Shown in pieces: positions 53,742-62,211 of a DNA stretch of 64,000 nucleotides. Each line of letters begins with the position of its first letter. The first letter of the stretch is position 1. The notes beneath the pieces were generated by a model. The model made no database searches, was not told where the DNA came from, and worked only from the letters and a program-made list of their open reading frames with translations. Source of the stretch: Myxococcota bacterium (lineage in GTDB: Bacteria; Myxococcota_A; UBA9160; UBA6930); NCBI GenBank assembly GCA_028277885.1, contig JANQFK010000070.1, positions 62,001 to 126,000 of the forward strand. Direction: 5' to 3'. Made by a program: the position numbers and the translations under genes.

Positions 53742-54920
53742 TTGCCCTGGCGGCGCAGTCGAGACGAGCCCACCCCGGTCGCGGAGGAGGGGCCCGCCGG
53801 GCTCGATCCCGCGAGCGATGCGGCCCTGGACCTGGTGGGCGACATCCTGCGCGGGCTGGGCGAGCACGTGGTCGAGCTCGGCGATCTCGACGCCGACGCG
53901 ATCCGCTCCCGCTTCGAGGAGTGGGCGCGGCACCTGCTGGTGGGCGCCCCGGCGCCCGAGCATTCCGAGACCGGCGCCGCCGTCCCCCTGGCCCAGCGCG
54001 ACTGGGCCGGCGCGCGGCGCTTCACCCTCGACCAGCACCACCGCGAGTTCCTCCAGGTGCGTCGCAGCATCGGCGACCTGCGCGACGCCATCTGGGCCTT
54101 CATCCACGGCCTGGGCGAAGCCCTGGTCGACGACCGCGCCAACGACGTGCTGCTGCGCGAGCAGATGGATCGGGTGCGGCGCGCCGTCGACTCCCCCTCC
54201 ACCGAGGAGATCCGCCGCGAGGCCATCGCGGCCGTGGGCGTGATGGGCCGCGCGCTCGCGGACCGCAACCGCCAGCAGAGGCGCCACTTCGAGAGCCTCG
54301 GCGAGCGGGTGCGCGAGCTGCGCACCGAGCTCGAGACCGCCCGGGCGGAGATGGAGCGCGACGGGCTCACCCAGCTCTACAACCGCGCGGCCCTGGACGA
54401 GCACCTGCGCCGGGTGGTCGACCTCGGCAACGCCTTCGGCCACCCGGCCTGCCTCTACCTGGTGGACGTCGACCACTTCAAGTGGGTGAACGACACCTTC
54501 GGCCACCCCGTCGGCGACGAGGTGCTGCGCCAGATGGGCGCGGCTCTCGAGCGCGAGCTGCGCCGGAGCGAGGACTTCGCGGGCCGCTACGGCGGCGACG
54601 AGATGGTGGTCGTGGTCTCCGAGGACACCGCCGACCGGGCCCTGGCCCTGGGCGAGCGCCTGGCCGAGATCGTGCGCGGCCTCGACATCCAGGGCGGCGG
54701 CGAGACCGTGCGGGTCACGGCGTCCATCGGCGTGGCCCTGCTGGCACCCGGGGAGGACGTGGTCGGCTGGGTGGAGCGCGCCGACCGCGCGCTCTACGAC
54801 GCCAAGCAGGCCGGCCGCGACCGCGTCCGCCTCGCCGAGGCACCCAGCCGGAGCCGCCGCCAGGAGTCCGAGCCGGAGGGGAAGGCTCCCGCCGCAGAGC
54901 GGGAGGGCTCGCTCCGCTAG
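53742..54920 (+). CDS. GGDEF-domain diguanylate cyclase
   Basis: 392 residues. Residues 1-190 are a helical, possibly sensory, region without TM segments, followed by a coiled coil (about 170-205) leading into a GGDEF domain (RDGLTQLYNRAALDEHL, VDVDHFKWVNDTFGH). The active-site motif reads RYGGDEMV, with Met in place of the usual Phe, and an inhibitory-site RxxD (RSED) lies five residues before it. It should make cyclic-di-GMP. The TTG at 53742 is chosen since GGAGG lies 6 bp upstream. A 119-bp gap separates it from uvrA; mazG follows by 9 bp. Confidence 0.87.
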   Translation: MPWRRSRDEPTPVAEEGPAGLDPASDAALDLVGDILRGLGEHVVELGDLDADAIRSRFEEWARHLLVGAPAPEHSETGAAVPLAQRDWAGARRFTLDQHHREFLQVRRSIGDLRDAIWAFIHGLGEALVDDRANDVLLREQMDRVRRAVDSPSTEEIRREAIAAVGVMGRALADRNRQQRRHFESLGERVRELRTELETARAEMERDGLTQLYNRAALDEHLRRVVDLGNAFGHPACLYLVDVDHFKWVNDTFGHPVGDEVLRQMGAALERELRRSEDFAGRYGGDEMVVVVSEDTADRALALGERLAEIVRGLDIQGGGETVRVTASIGVALLAPGEDVVGWVERADRALYDAKQAGRDRVRLAEAPSRSRRQESEPEGKAPAAEREGSLR

Positions 54921-54929
54921 CTTCCTCCC

Positions 54930-55727
54930 ATGGCCGAGATGAAGCGGCTCCTCGAGATCATGGCCCTGCTGCGCGACCCGGAGCGCGGCTGCCCCTGGGA
55001 CGTCGAGCAGGACTTCGCCAGCATCGCGCCCTACACCCTGGAGGAGGCCTACGAGGTCGAGGACGCGGTGCGCCGCGGCGACTTCGCGGCGTTGCGCGAC
55101 GAGCTCGGCGACCTGCTCCTCCAGGTCGTCTTCCACGCCCGCATGGCCGAGGAGGAGCAGCGCTTCGACTTCGGCGACGTGGTGGAGGCGATCGTGGCGA
55201 AGCTGGTGCGCCGCCACCCCCACGTGTTCGGCGACGCCGACATCGCCACCGCCGACGCCCAGACCCGGAGCTGGGAGGCGCTGAAGGCCGAGGAGCGCGC
55301 GGCGCGGTCCGAGGGCCGGGCCGGTGTGCTCCACGACGTGCCCCGGGCGCTGCCCGCCCTGGCGCGGTCGGCCAAGCTCCAGCGCCGCGCCGCCCGGGTC
55401 GGCTTCGACTGGCCCGACGACGCCGGCGCGCTGGCGAAGCTCGAGGAGGAGGCCGCCGAGCTCGGCGCGGAGCTCGCCGACGGCGCCTCCCGGGAGCGCG
55501 TCGAGTCCGAGCTCGGCGACCTGCTCTTCGCGGGCGCCGGCCTGGCGCGACGCCACGGCATCGACCCCGAGGAGGCGCTGCGCGCCGCCAACGCCCGCTT
55601 CGAGGCGCGCTTCGCCGCCATGGAGGCCGCCCTCGCCGGGCGTGGCCGCGCACCGGAAGGCCTCGACGCCGACGAGTGGCTGGCGCTCTGGCGGGAGGTG
55701 CGCGCCGCCGAGGCCGACGGCCGGTGA
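54930..55727 (+). CDS. mazG: Nucleoside triphosphate pyrophosphohydrolase MazG
   Basis: 265 residues, with the usual two MazG domains. The first has CPWDVEQDFASIAPYTLEEA, the E-E-x-x-E metal site and RDELGDLLLQVVFHA; the second repeats EEAAELGAEL with ELGDLLF. It cleaves NTPs to NMP and PPi, cleaning the nucleotide pool. The ATG has only TTCCTCCC before it, so translation probably relies on the upstream gene. Its stop overlaps the next start (GTGA). Confidence 0.94.
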   Translation: MAEMKRLLEIMALLRDPERGCPWDVEQDFASIAPYTLEEAYEVEDAVRRGDFAALRDELGDLLLQVVFHARMAEEEQRFDFGDVVEAIVAKLVRRHPHVFGDADIATADAQTRSWEALKAEERAARSEGRAGVLHDVPRALPALARSAKLQRRAARVGFDWPDDAGALAKLEEEAAELGAELADGASRERVESELGDLLFAGAGLARRHGIDPEEALRAANARFEARFAAMEAALAGRGRAPEGLDADEWLALWREVRAAEADGR

Positions 55728-56131
55728 TCGAGGAGATCCGCGTCGCCGCCGGTGCGCCGGGCCTGCGCGAGATCACCGCCGAGGTCCAGAAGGTCGTCGG
55801 CGCCGCGGGGCTCTCCGAGGGTCTGTGCACGGTCTTCGTCCGCCACACCTCGGCGAGCCTCACCATCCAGGAGAACGCCGACCCCTCGGCCCGGGAGGAC
55901 CTCGAGCGCTGGCTCGCGCGCCTGGTGCCCGAGGGCGACCCGCTCTACACCCACACCCTCGAGGGCCCCGACGACATGCCCTCCCACATCCGCGCCGCCC
56001 TCACCGCCACCTCCCTCTCGATCCCCGTGGTGGACGGTCGCCTCGCCCTCGGCACCTGGCAGGGCATCTTCCTGTGGGAGCACCGGCGGAGCCCCGGCGC
56101 GCGCAGCCTGGTGATCCACGTCGCGCCCTGA
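55724..56131 (+). CDS. YjbQ/UPF0047 family protein (secondary thiamine-phosphate synthase-like)
   Basis: 135 residues. The signature VRHTSASLTIQENADPSARE and the C-terminal LGTWQGIFLWEHR mark the UPF0047/YjbQ family, small trimeric metal-binding proteins with weak thiamine-phosphate synthase activity reported for some members. Conserved His residues: VRHTS, YTHT, SHIRA and the last HV. The GTG start overlaps mazG by 4 bp, indicating coupling. Confidence 0.9.
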   Translation: MIEEIRVAAGAPGLREITAEVQKVVGAAGLSEGLCTVFVRHTSASLTIQENADPSAREDLERWLARLVPEGDPLYTHTLEGPDDMPSHIRAALTATSLSIPVVDGRLALGTWQGIFLWEHRRSPGARSLVIHVAP

Positions 56132-56144
56132 GTATGCTTCCGGC

Positions 56145-56732
56145 GTGTCAGCGGGGGCGGCGAGGTCGGCGGGGTCGGCGGTTCGCGGAGAGCGCGTCGT
56201 GCTGCGGCCCTGGGACGACGGCGACGAGCCCGCCCTGGTGCGCCACGCGAGCAGCCGGGCCGTGTGGCGCAACCTCACCGACCGCTTCCCGCACCCCTAC
56301 GGGCCCGAGGAGGCGCGGCGCTGGATCGCCGCCACCCGCGAGCAGGGGGAGCCGGCGCCCAACCTGGCGGTGGTGTTCGAGGGCGAGGCCGTCGGCGGGG
56401 TCGGGGTGGAGCGCAAGGCCGACCTGGCGCGGCTGACGGCGGAGGTCGGCTACTGGCTCGGCGAGGCGTTCTGGGGCCGGGGGATCGCGACCGAGGCCCT
56501 CGGCCTGATGACGCGCTACGCCTTCGAGCGCTTCGACTTCGCGCGCCTCGAGGCCCACGTCCTCGACTGGAACCCCGCCTCGCGGCGCGTCCTCGAGAAG
56601 GCGGGCTACGCTCTCGAGGGCCGGCAGCGGGCGGGCTCCTTCAAGGACGGCCAGCTCGTCGACACCTGGCTCTACGCGCGCCTGAAAACCGATCGAGGAG
56701 CGAACGAGGAGACCCATGCCCTCCCGCCGTGA
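56145..56732 (+). CDS. GNAT N-acetyltransferase (RimJ/RimL type)
   Basis: 195 residues. It begins the fold with GERVVLRPWDDGDEPALVRH; the acetyl-CoA site is GYWLGEAFWGRGIATEALGL and the C-terminal strand holds NPASRRVLEKAGY, typical of RimJ/RimL ribosomal-protein or small-molecule acetyltransferases. The substrate is unknown. GTG start 13 bp after the YjbQ gene; its 3' end overlaps the next gene by 17 bp. Confidence 0.87.
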   Translation: MSAGAARSAGSAVRGERVVLRPWDDGDEPALVRHASSRAVWRNLTDRFPHPYGPEEARRWIAATREQGEPAPNLAVVFEGEAVGGVGVERKADLARLTAEVGYWLGEAFWGRGIATEALGLMTRYAFERFDFARLEAHVLDWNPASRRVLEKAGYALEGRQRAGSFKDGQLVDTWLYARLKTDRGANEETHALPP

Positions 56733-57183
56733 GCTGATCCGGATGACCGAGGACGAGCAGCGCCGCTTCCTCGAGGCTGCGCGGACCATGGTCCTGTGCA
56801 GCTCCGCGAAGGACGGCGTCCCCCACCCGATGCCCATGTGGTTCGCCCTCGAGGACGACGGCGCCGTGGTGATGACCACCTTCGCCAGGAGCCAGAAGGT
56901 GCGGAACCTCGAGCGCGACCCGCGGGTCTCGCTCCTCGTGGAGGACGGCGAGACCTACGGCGAGCTGCGCGGCGTGGTGCTCTACGGCAAGGCCGAGCTC
57001 GAGCCCGCCACCGACCGCGTGCTCGACGTGCTGGCCCGGGTGAGCGCGAAGAGCACCGGCGCCAGCATCGGCGCCGAGGCCCGCGAGGGGCTGCGCTCCA
57101 CCGCGGAGAAGCGCGTGGCGATCCGCGTGCTCCCCGACCGCATCGTCTCCTGGGACCACCGCAAGCTGGGCGGGCGCTACTAG
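56716..57183 (+). CDS. PPOX-class flavin/F420-binding split-barrel protein
   Basis: 155 residues with the pyridoxamine-5'-phosphate-oxidase-like split barrel: RTMVLCSSAKDGVPHPMPMW, then TFARSQKVRNLERDPRVSL, the cofactor-binding stretch, and RGVVLYGKAEL. It may bind FMN, F420 or heme; the reaction is unknown. GAGGAG lies 4 bp before the ATG, inside the end of the GNAT gene. Confidence 0.82.
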   Translation: MPSRRELIRMTEDEQRRFLEAARTMVLCSSAKDGVPHPMPMWFALEDDGAVVMTTFARSQKVRNLERDPRVSLLVEDGETYGELRGVVLYGKAELEPATDRVLDVLARVSAKSTGASIGAEAREGLRSTAEKRVAIRVLPDRIVSWDHRKLGGRY

Positions 57184-57200
57184 GAGGCCGGCCGGCCCGC

Positions 57201-58520
57201 ATGCGCTCGCGCTGCCCGCTCCGCGTGGCCCTCCTCGCCGTGCTCCTCGCCTGCGGGGGAGAGCCGGCCCCGCCCCACATCGTGATGATCGTGTCCGACG
57301 ACCACGGCTGGGGCGACTACGGCTTCATGGGCCACCCGCACCTGCGCACCCCGCACATCGACCGCCTGGCGCGCGAGTCCCTCGCCTTCACCCGCGGCTA
57401 CGTGCCCCAGAGCATCTGCCGGCCGTCCCTCGCCACCCTGGTGACCGGCCTCTACCCGCACCAGCACCGCATCGTGGCCAACGACCCGCCGCCCCCCGAG
57501 GCGCTGCGCGACGCGCCCCCGGCGCGGCGCCGCGCCGACCCGGGCTACCGGGCGCGCCAGGGCCGCTACGTCGCCCACCTCGACGGCACGCGTCCCCTCG
57601 CGAAGCGGCTCGCGGCGGCCGGCTACCGCAGCCACCAGTCGGGCAAGTGGTGGGAGGGGAGCTACCGCCGCGGCGGCTTCACCCACGGCATGACCCACGG
57701 CGACCTCGCGCGCGGCGCGCGCCACGGCGACGAGGGCCTCGGCATCGGGCGCGAGGGCCTCGGACCGCTGCTCGACTTCGTGGACGAGAGCGTCGCCCGG
57801 GACGAGCCCTTCTTCGTCTTCTACGCGCCCTTCCTTCCCCACACGCCCCACCGGCCGCCGGAGCGGCTGCTCGAGCGCTACCGCGCCGCCACCCCCCACG
57901 AGCCGATCGCCCGCTACTGGGCGATGGTGGAGTGGCTCGACGAGACCGTGGGCGAGCTGCTCGGCGCCCTCGACGAGCGCGGCCTGCGGGAGGAGACGAT
58001 CGTGGTCTACCTGGCCGACAACGGCTGGATCAACCGCGAGGACCGCAGCGGCTTCGCGCCGCGCTCGAAGCGCTCCCCCTACGAGGGGGGCGTTCGCACC
58101 CCGGTCCTGCTGCGCTGGCCCGGGCGCGTCGCCCCGGCCCGGGACGACGCCCGCCTGGTGAGCAGCATCGACCTGGCCCCCACCCTGCTCGCGGCCGCCG
58201 GCCTGCCGCCCGGTCCCGAGATGCAGGGCATCGACCTGCTGGACCCCGCGGCCCGGGAGGCGAGGGACGCCGTCTTCGGCGAGATCTTCCACGTCGAGGC
58301 GCGCCACATGACCGACCCGCTGGCGAGCCTGCGCTTCCGCTGGGTGATCGAGGGCGGCTGGAAGCTGATCCTGCCCCACGCGCCCGTCGAGCCCGACGCC
58401 TCCCCGGAGCTCTACCGCGTGGACGAGGACCCGCGCGAGGAGCGGGAGCTCGCGGCGCGGCATCCCGAGGTCGCGGCGCGGCTCGCCCGGCGCCTCGATG
58501 CCTGGTGGCCGGTCGAGTGA
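57201..58520 (+). CDS. Sulfatase-family lipoprotein with Cys nucleophile
   Basis: 439 residues. Lipoprotein signal ending VLLAC (Cys18). The enzyme domain shows the metal pair SDDHGWGDYG, the formylglycine site ICRPSLATLVTGLYPH (Cys73, C-x-P-S with Leu instead of the usual Arg), LPHTPHRPP, LADNGW and SPYEGGVRTP. It should hydrolyse a sulfate ester outside the inner membrane if a formylglycine-generating enzyme acts on it. The normally invariant GKWH is GKWW (148-151). The ATG follows the PPOX stop by 17 bp, with AGGAGG 13 bp upstream. Coupled by a GTGA overlap to the next phosphatase-fold gene. Confidence 0.83.
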   Translation: MRSRCPLRVALLAVLLACGGEPAPPHIVMIVSDDHGWGDYGFMGHPHLRTPHIDRLARESLAFTRGYVPQSICRPSLATLVTGLYPHQHRIVANDPPPPEALRDAPPARRRADPGYRARQGRYVAHLDGTRPLAKRLAAAGYRSHQSGKWWEGSYRRGGFTHGMTHGDLARGARHGDEGLGIGREGLGPLLDFVDESVARDEPFFVFYAPFLPHTPHRPPERLLERYRAATPHEPIARYWAMVEWLDETVGELLGALDERGLREETIVVYLADNGWINREDRSGFAPRSKRSPYEGGVRTPVLLRWPGRVAPARDDARLVSSIDLAPTLLAAAGLPPGPEMQGIDLLDPAAREARDAVFGEIFHVEARHMTDPLASLRFRWVIEGGWKLILPHAPVEPDASPELYRVDEDPREERELAARHPEVAARLARRLDAWWPVE

Positions 58521-59854
58521 GGCTCGTCCTCGCGCTCGGCGTCCTGCTCGCCCTCGCCTGCGCGCCCGCCGGGCGTCCCCGCGGCGTGATCCTGATCTCC
58601 ATCGACACCCTGCGCGCCGACCACCTGGGCTGCTACGGCTACGAGCGCCCCACCACCCCGGCCCTCGACCGTCTCGCCGCCGAGGGCGTGCGCTTCGCGC
58701 GCGCCACGGCGCCGTCGCCCTGGACGATCCCCTCCCATGCCTCGATGCTGACGGGCCTGCTGCCGCCCGGCCACGGCATGCTGGACTTCGACCGGCAGCT
58801 GCCGCCGGAGGTGCGCAACCTCGGCGAGATCCTGAAGGGCCACGGCTTCGAGAGCGCGGCCTTCATCAACATCAACTACCTGCTGCCCGCCTCGGGGCTC
58901 ACCCGGGGCTTCGACCGCGTCGTCTACCACCCGACCCGCGGCGAGGGCGGCGTCCAGACCCGCAGCGCGCCGCGCGCCGTGGCCACCGTCGAGGAGGCCC
59001 TGGCCCGGAGCGACGAGCGTCCCTTCTTCTGGTTCGTCCACACCTTCGACGTCCACACCGACTACCGGCCCGACGCCGCCCACCGCGAGGCCTTCGTGCG
59101 CCCCTACGACGGAGGCCTCGACGGCAGCACGAAGACCCTGAACCGCGTGCGCCAGGGCGAGCTCGCCGCCAGCGCCGAGGACATCGCCCACGCCCGGGAC
59201 CTCTACGACGCCGGCATCCGCCAGCTCGACGACGTGCTGGGCGGCCTCTTCGCGTTCCTCGAGGAGACCGGCCTCGCCGACGAGACCCTGGTGGTGGTCA
59301 CCTCGGACCACGGCGAGGAGTTCCTCGAGCACGGGAGCGTGCTCCACGGCCGCACCCTCTACGACGAGGTGATCCGCGTCCCGCTGCTGATCCGGGGCCC
59401 GGGGGTGCCGCGCGGGCGGGTGGTGGAGCAGCCCGTGCAGCTGGTGGACGTGGTGCCGACCCTGCTCGCCCTGCTGGGCCTGCCGCCCGCCCCGGACCTC
59501 GACGGCCGGGACCTGTCGCGGCTGTGGTCGGCGGGCGGCGGGCCGGCCCCCGAGGCGGTGGTGGCCGAGGCCGCGCCCTGGAAGCTCTGGACCGGCTCGC
59601 GGGCCCACTTCGTCTCGGTCACCCTGGGTGACCACAAGCTGATCCACGAGCTCGAGAGCGGGGAGAGCCGCCTCTTCGACCTGGCGCGGGACCCGGGCGA
59701 GCGCCACGACCTCGCGGCGGAGCAGCCCGAGCGGGTGGCCGAGCTATTGGCGGAGGTCGAGGCGTACCGCGCGCGGGAGCGCGCCGCCGCGGGCGAGCGG
59801 CCGCTCAGCGAGGAGCAGATCGAGCAGCTTCGCGCCCTCGGCTACGCGCAGTAG
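58517..59854 (+). CDS. Sulfatase-fold lipoprotein with Thr at the nucleophile position
   Basis: 445 residues. Signal peptide with lipobox LALAC (Cys15). SIDTLRADHLGCYGYERPTT and TSDHGEEFLEHG supply the metal ligands, but the site of the formylglycine Cys reads PSPWTIPSHASMLTG, so Thr70 is the likely nucleophile, as in phosphoesterase and phosphotransferase members. GRTLYDEVIRVPLL and the DVVPTLLALLGLP block are as in the phosphatase-fold gene at 22948. It ends QIEQLRALGYAQ, sharing the LRxLGY end motif with two other proteins here. GTG start overlapping the previous stop by 4 bp. Confidence 0.82.
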   Translation: MRLVLALGVLLALACAPAGRPRGVILISIDTLRADHLGCYGYERPTTPALDRLAAEGVRFARATAPSPWTIPSHASMLTGLLPPGHGMLDFDRQLPPEVRNLGEILKGHGFESAAFININYLLPASGLTRGFDRVVYHPTRGEGGVQTRSAPRAVATVEEALARSDERPFFWFVHTFDVHTDYRPDAAHREAFVRPYDGGLDGSTKTLNRVRQGELAASAEDIAHARDLYDAGIRQLDDVLGGLFAFLEETGLADETLVVVTSDHGEEFLEHGSVLHGRTLYDEVIRVPLLIRGPGVPRGRVVEQPVQLVDVVPTLLALLGLPPAPDLDGRDLSRLWSAGGGPAPEAVVAEAAPWKLWTGSRAHFVSVTLGDHKLIHELESGESRLFDLARDPGERHDLAAEQPERVAELLAEVEAYRARERAAAGERPLSEEQIEQLRALGYAQ

Positions 59855-59879
59855 CGGGCGGGCAGGAGGAGGCGAGAGC

Positions 59880-60368
59880 ATGAGCGCACCCACCCACCGG
59901 CTGTGCCCCGAGTGCCGCACCGAGTACCTGCTCACCGCCGAGCGCTGCGCCGACTGCGACGTCGCCCTGGTGCACCCCGACGACGTCCCGGAGGAGGCGC
60001 CGCCCGAGGAGCTGCCGCCCGCCTCGGAGCTCACCGGCGTGCGGGTCGCGCCGCTCGCCTGGATGCGGGCGCTCTCCGGCGCGCTCCAGGAGCGTGGCGT
60101 CGCGCACCGCATCGAGCCCGCCCGGCCCGGGGACGCGCCCGAGGGCCAGCGCCCCGACGTGTTCGGCAACGTCCAGCTGTTCGGGCTCTACGTCCCCGAG
60201 GAGGCTGCCGCGGAGGCGCGGGAGATCGACGGCTCGATCGCGGCGCAGCTGCTGCCCGAGGAGGCGCCCGCCCTCGCCGGCGACGAGCAGGAGGCGTGCC
60301 CCGCCTGCGGGACCGCGCTCTCCGCCGACGCGGTGGAGTGCCCTGAGTGCGGGCTGGCCTTCGGCTGA
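59880..60368 (+). CDS. Double zinc-ribbon protein of unknown function
   Basis: 162 residues. An N-terminal ribbon (LCPECRTEY then CADCD) and a C-terminal one (CPACGTALS then CPECGLAFG) flank a middle region (about 50-125) that looks like the signal-transducing/DUF2007-type fold (LAWMRALSGALQERGVAHRI, FGLYVPEEAAAEAREI). Soluble; partner unknown. AGGAGG lies 9 bp before the ATG. Same strand as the sulfatase-fold genes, 25 bp later; convergent with the thioredoxin gene. Confidence 0.65.
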   Translation: MSAPTHRLCPECRTEYLLTAERCADCDVALVHPDDVPEEAPPEELPPASELTGVRVAPLAWMRALSGALQERGVAHRIEPARPGDAPEGQRPDVFGNVQLFGLYVPEEAAAEAREIDGSIAAQLLPEEAPALAGDEQEACPACGTALSADAVECPECGLAFG

Positions 60369-60382
60369 GCCCCGGTCCGCCG

Positions 60383-60943
60383 TCAGTCCGCCGCCGTGGC
60401 GAGCACGCGGCGTAGGGTCTCCAGGGTGTCGGGATGGCTCCACTCCCAGGCGCTCGGGACGGCCACCCGCACCCGCCCCGCGCGATCCAGCAGCAGGCTC
60501 GTGGGGTAGACCCGCACCCCCACCCGCTCGGCCAGCGCCTGCTCGCGATCGTGGAGCACCGCGAAGCTCGGGTCGATGTGGCCGACGAAGCGCGCGACGT
60601 CCTCCGAGGGCGCCTCGTCCAGGCTGACCGCCACCACCGAGAGTCCCTCGGGGCCGAGGCTCCGCTCGAGGGCGTCGAGGGAAGGCAGCTCCTCGCGGCA
60701 CGGTCCGCACCAGACGGCCCAGAAGTTGAGCAGCACCCAGCGGCCGCGCCACTCCGAGGCGCTGCGTGACGCGCCGGTCAGGTCGGGCAGCGTGAACTCG
60801 AGCGGCGGCCCCGGCTCGCTCGCCGCGATCGCCGCGGGCTCCGGGAGGGGCGGCGGCGCCAGGGGGGCGCGGGCCACCCAGCGCGCCAGCGCCGCGAAGG
60901 CGACCAGGATCCCCAGGAACGCCAGCCAGCGGCGTCGCCCCAT
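60383..60943 (-). CDS. TlpA/ResA-like membrane-anchored thioredoxin
   Basis: 186 residues: an N-terminal TM anchor (WLAFLGILVAFAALARWVA), a Pro/Ala linker, then a thioredoxin fold with WCGPC (78-82) and the cis-Pro region VYPTSLLLD. The insertion between motifs (VVAVSLDEAPSEDVARFV) is as in TlpA/ResA. It is probably a periplasmic thiol reductase for cytochrome c or other exported proteins. GGGAGGG lies 6 bp before the ATG. No cytochrome-maturation gene is adjacent. Confidence 0.88.
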   Translation of the reverse strand: MGRRRWLAFLGILVAFAALARWVARAPLAPPPLPEPAAIAASEPGPPLEFTLPDLTGASRSASEWRGRWVLLNFWAVWCGPCREELPSLDALERSLGPEGLSVVAVSLDEAPSEDVARFVGHIDPSFAVLHDREQALAERVGVRVYPTSLLLDRAGRVRVAVPSAWEWSHPDTLETLRRVLATAAD

Positions 60944-61035
60944 GCGCAGCCCTCCCCGACCGCCACGCTAGCGGCCCGCGCCGCGGCGCGACATCGACCG
61001 CGCGCCCCGGCGCCGGCAGCGGGATCCGCGGCCGA

Positions 61036-61060
61036 AGCCGGGGCTGGGCCGGCCCCGGCT
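61036..61060 (-). terminator. Possible terminator hairpin after the 180-residue membrane protein gene
   Basis: AGCCGGGGC and GCCCCGGCT form a 9-bp stem with a 7-nt loop, starting within the stop codon of the minus-strand gene. No T-run, so termination is uncertain. Confidence 0.35.
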
Positions 61061-61602
61061 CACTCCTCCTCGAGCAGCGCGGCGAGGCGGGTGCGGGCCA
61101 GCTCGAAGGGGTCGAGGTCGCCGGCGGCGGGCCGCCGCTCGCTCACGCCGCCGATCAGGAAGAACACGCTCTGCACCAGGAAGAAGCCCCAGATGCCCAG
61201 GGCCGCGCCGAGCGGGCCCGGCACCGCGAGGAACCGGGCGAGGGCGAGGCCGCCGGCGAGGAGCGCGGCCTCGGCCGCCACGGCGCGCGCGCTGCGCGCC
61301 CGGTAGAGCATGCCGCTGCGCACCGCGCCGATCGCCAGCGCGCTGCCGATCGCGACCTCGACGGGCCCGCGGGCGAGCACGAGCACGGCGGCGCCGAGGG
61401 CGAGGGCCGCCATGCCGGCGAGGGCGCCGCGCGCGGGCCGCGGCGCGATGCCGAACACGTAGACCGCCGCCACGCCGGTGAGGTAGAGCGAGAGAGCGGC
61501 GCCCGTTCCCAGCAGCGGAGTCGCCAGGAGCCAGACGGCGGGCCAGCCCGCCGCCGCGACGGCGGCGAACACGAGGCTGCGCGAGAAGCCGTTCCAGCTC
61601 AT
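61060..61602 (-). CDS. Polytopic membrane protein of unknown function
   Basis: 180 residues with about five TM segments (for example FAAVAAAGWPAVWLLATPLL, YLTGVAAVYVFGIAP, LGIWGFFLVQSVFFLIGG) and a charged cytosolic tail (DPFELARTRLAALLEEE). No family recognised. The ATG overlaps the upstream PspA-like stop (ATGA) and GGAGG is 7 bp upstream, so the two are translated together and may act together at the inner membrane. Confidence 0.65.
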   Translation of the reverse strand: MSWNGFSRSLVFAAVAAAGWPAVWLLATPLLGTGAALSLYLTGVAAVYVFGIAPRPARGALAGMAALALGAAVLVLARGPVEVAIGSALAIGAVRSGMLYRARSARAVAAEAALLAGGLALARFLAVPGPLGAALGIWGFFLVQSVFFLIGGVSERRPAAGDLDPFELARTRLAALLEEE

Positions 61603-62150
61603 CCCCGCACCTCCCCGGCGGCGTCGCCCCGGCGCCGCCGCAGCAGCTCGAGCTCCACCTCGGCCTCGCTCACCGCGGGGCCGCCCAGCGGGTCGTCGCC
61701 CGCGGCGCGGCCGCGCGTCGCCAGGCGCGTGCGGGCCTGGCCGCGCAGGTCCTCGAACTGCGCCTCCTGGGCCTCGAGGCGCTCGGCGAGGCGCGTGCGC
61801 GCCTCCTCGACGTCGGCGATCTGGGCCTCGAGGGCGCCGATGCGCTCGCGCCGCGGCAGCAGCCGCCGGATCGCGAAGCGCGCCAGCTCCTCCTTCTCCC
61901 CGGCGAGGGCGAGGGCGACGTCCTCGTCGAGGCCGCGCACCTCCTCGCGGCAGCGCTCGAGCTCGTCGCGCAGGCGCGCCTCCTCCTCCACCAGGGCCTC
62001 GATGCGGGCGCGCTTCTGGAGCAGCTCGAGCTCCGCCTCCCGCAGGTACTGCTTCGCCAGCAGCGAGCGTTCCTCGAGGGCGTCCACCATGCCGTGGGCG
62101 TCCGCCTTCACGAGGGTCGTGATGCGATCGAACAGTCCGGAGGTCGTCAT
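61599..62150 (-). CDS. PspA/IM30-like coiled-coil protein
   Basis: 183 residues, nearly all helical. It opens GLFDRITTLVKADAHGMVDA, like the amphipathic helix of PspA/VIPP1 (IFSRFxxIxxAN), followed by long heptad-rich coiled coil (about 35-150) and a low-complexity tail. PspA-family proteins bind stressed inner membranes. Compared with PspA (about 220 residues) it is short. GAGGAG is 8 bp before the ATG. It precedes, and overlaps, a small membrane protein gene, as psp partners often do. Confidence 0.68.
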   Translation of the reverse strand: MTTSGLFDRITTLVKADAHGMVDALEERSLLAKQYLREAELELLQKRARIEALVEEEARLRDELERCREEVRGLDEDVALALAGEKEELARFAIRRLLPRRERIGALEAQIADVEEARTRLAERLEAQEAQFEDLRGQARTRLATRGRAAGDDPLGGPAVSEAEVELELLRRRRGDAAGEVRG

Positions 62151-62211
62151 GACCGGTTCTCCTCGTTCTTCCTGGATCCGATTGGGTTCGATTCGGGCGA
62201 GCGGGACGCGG

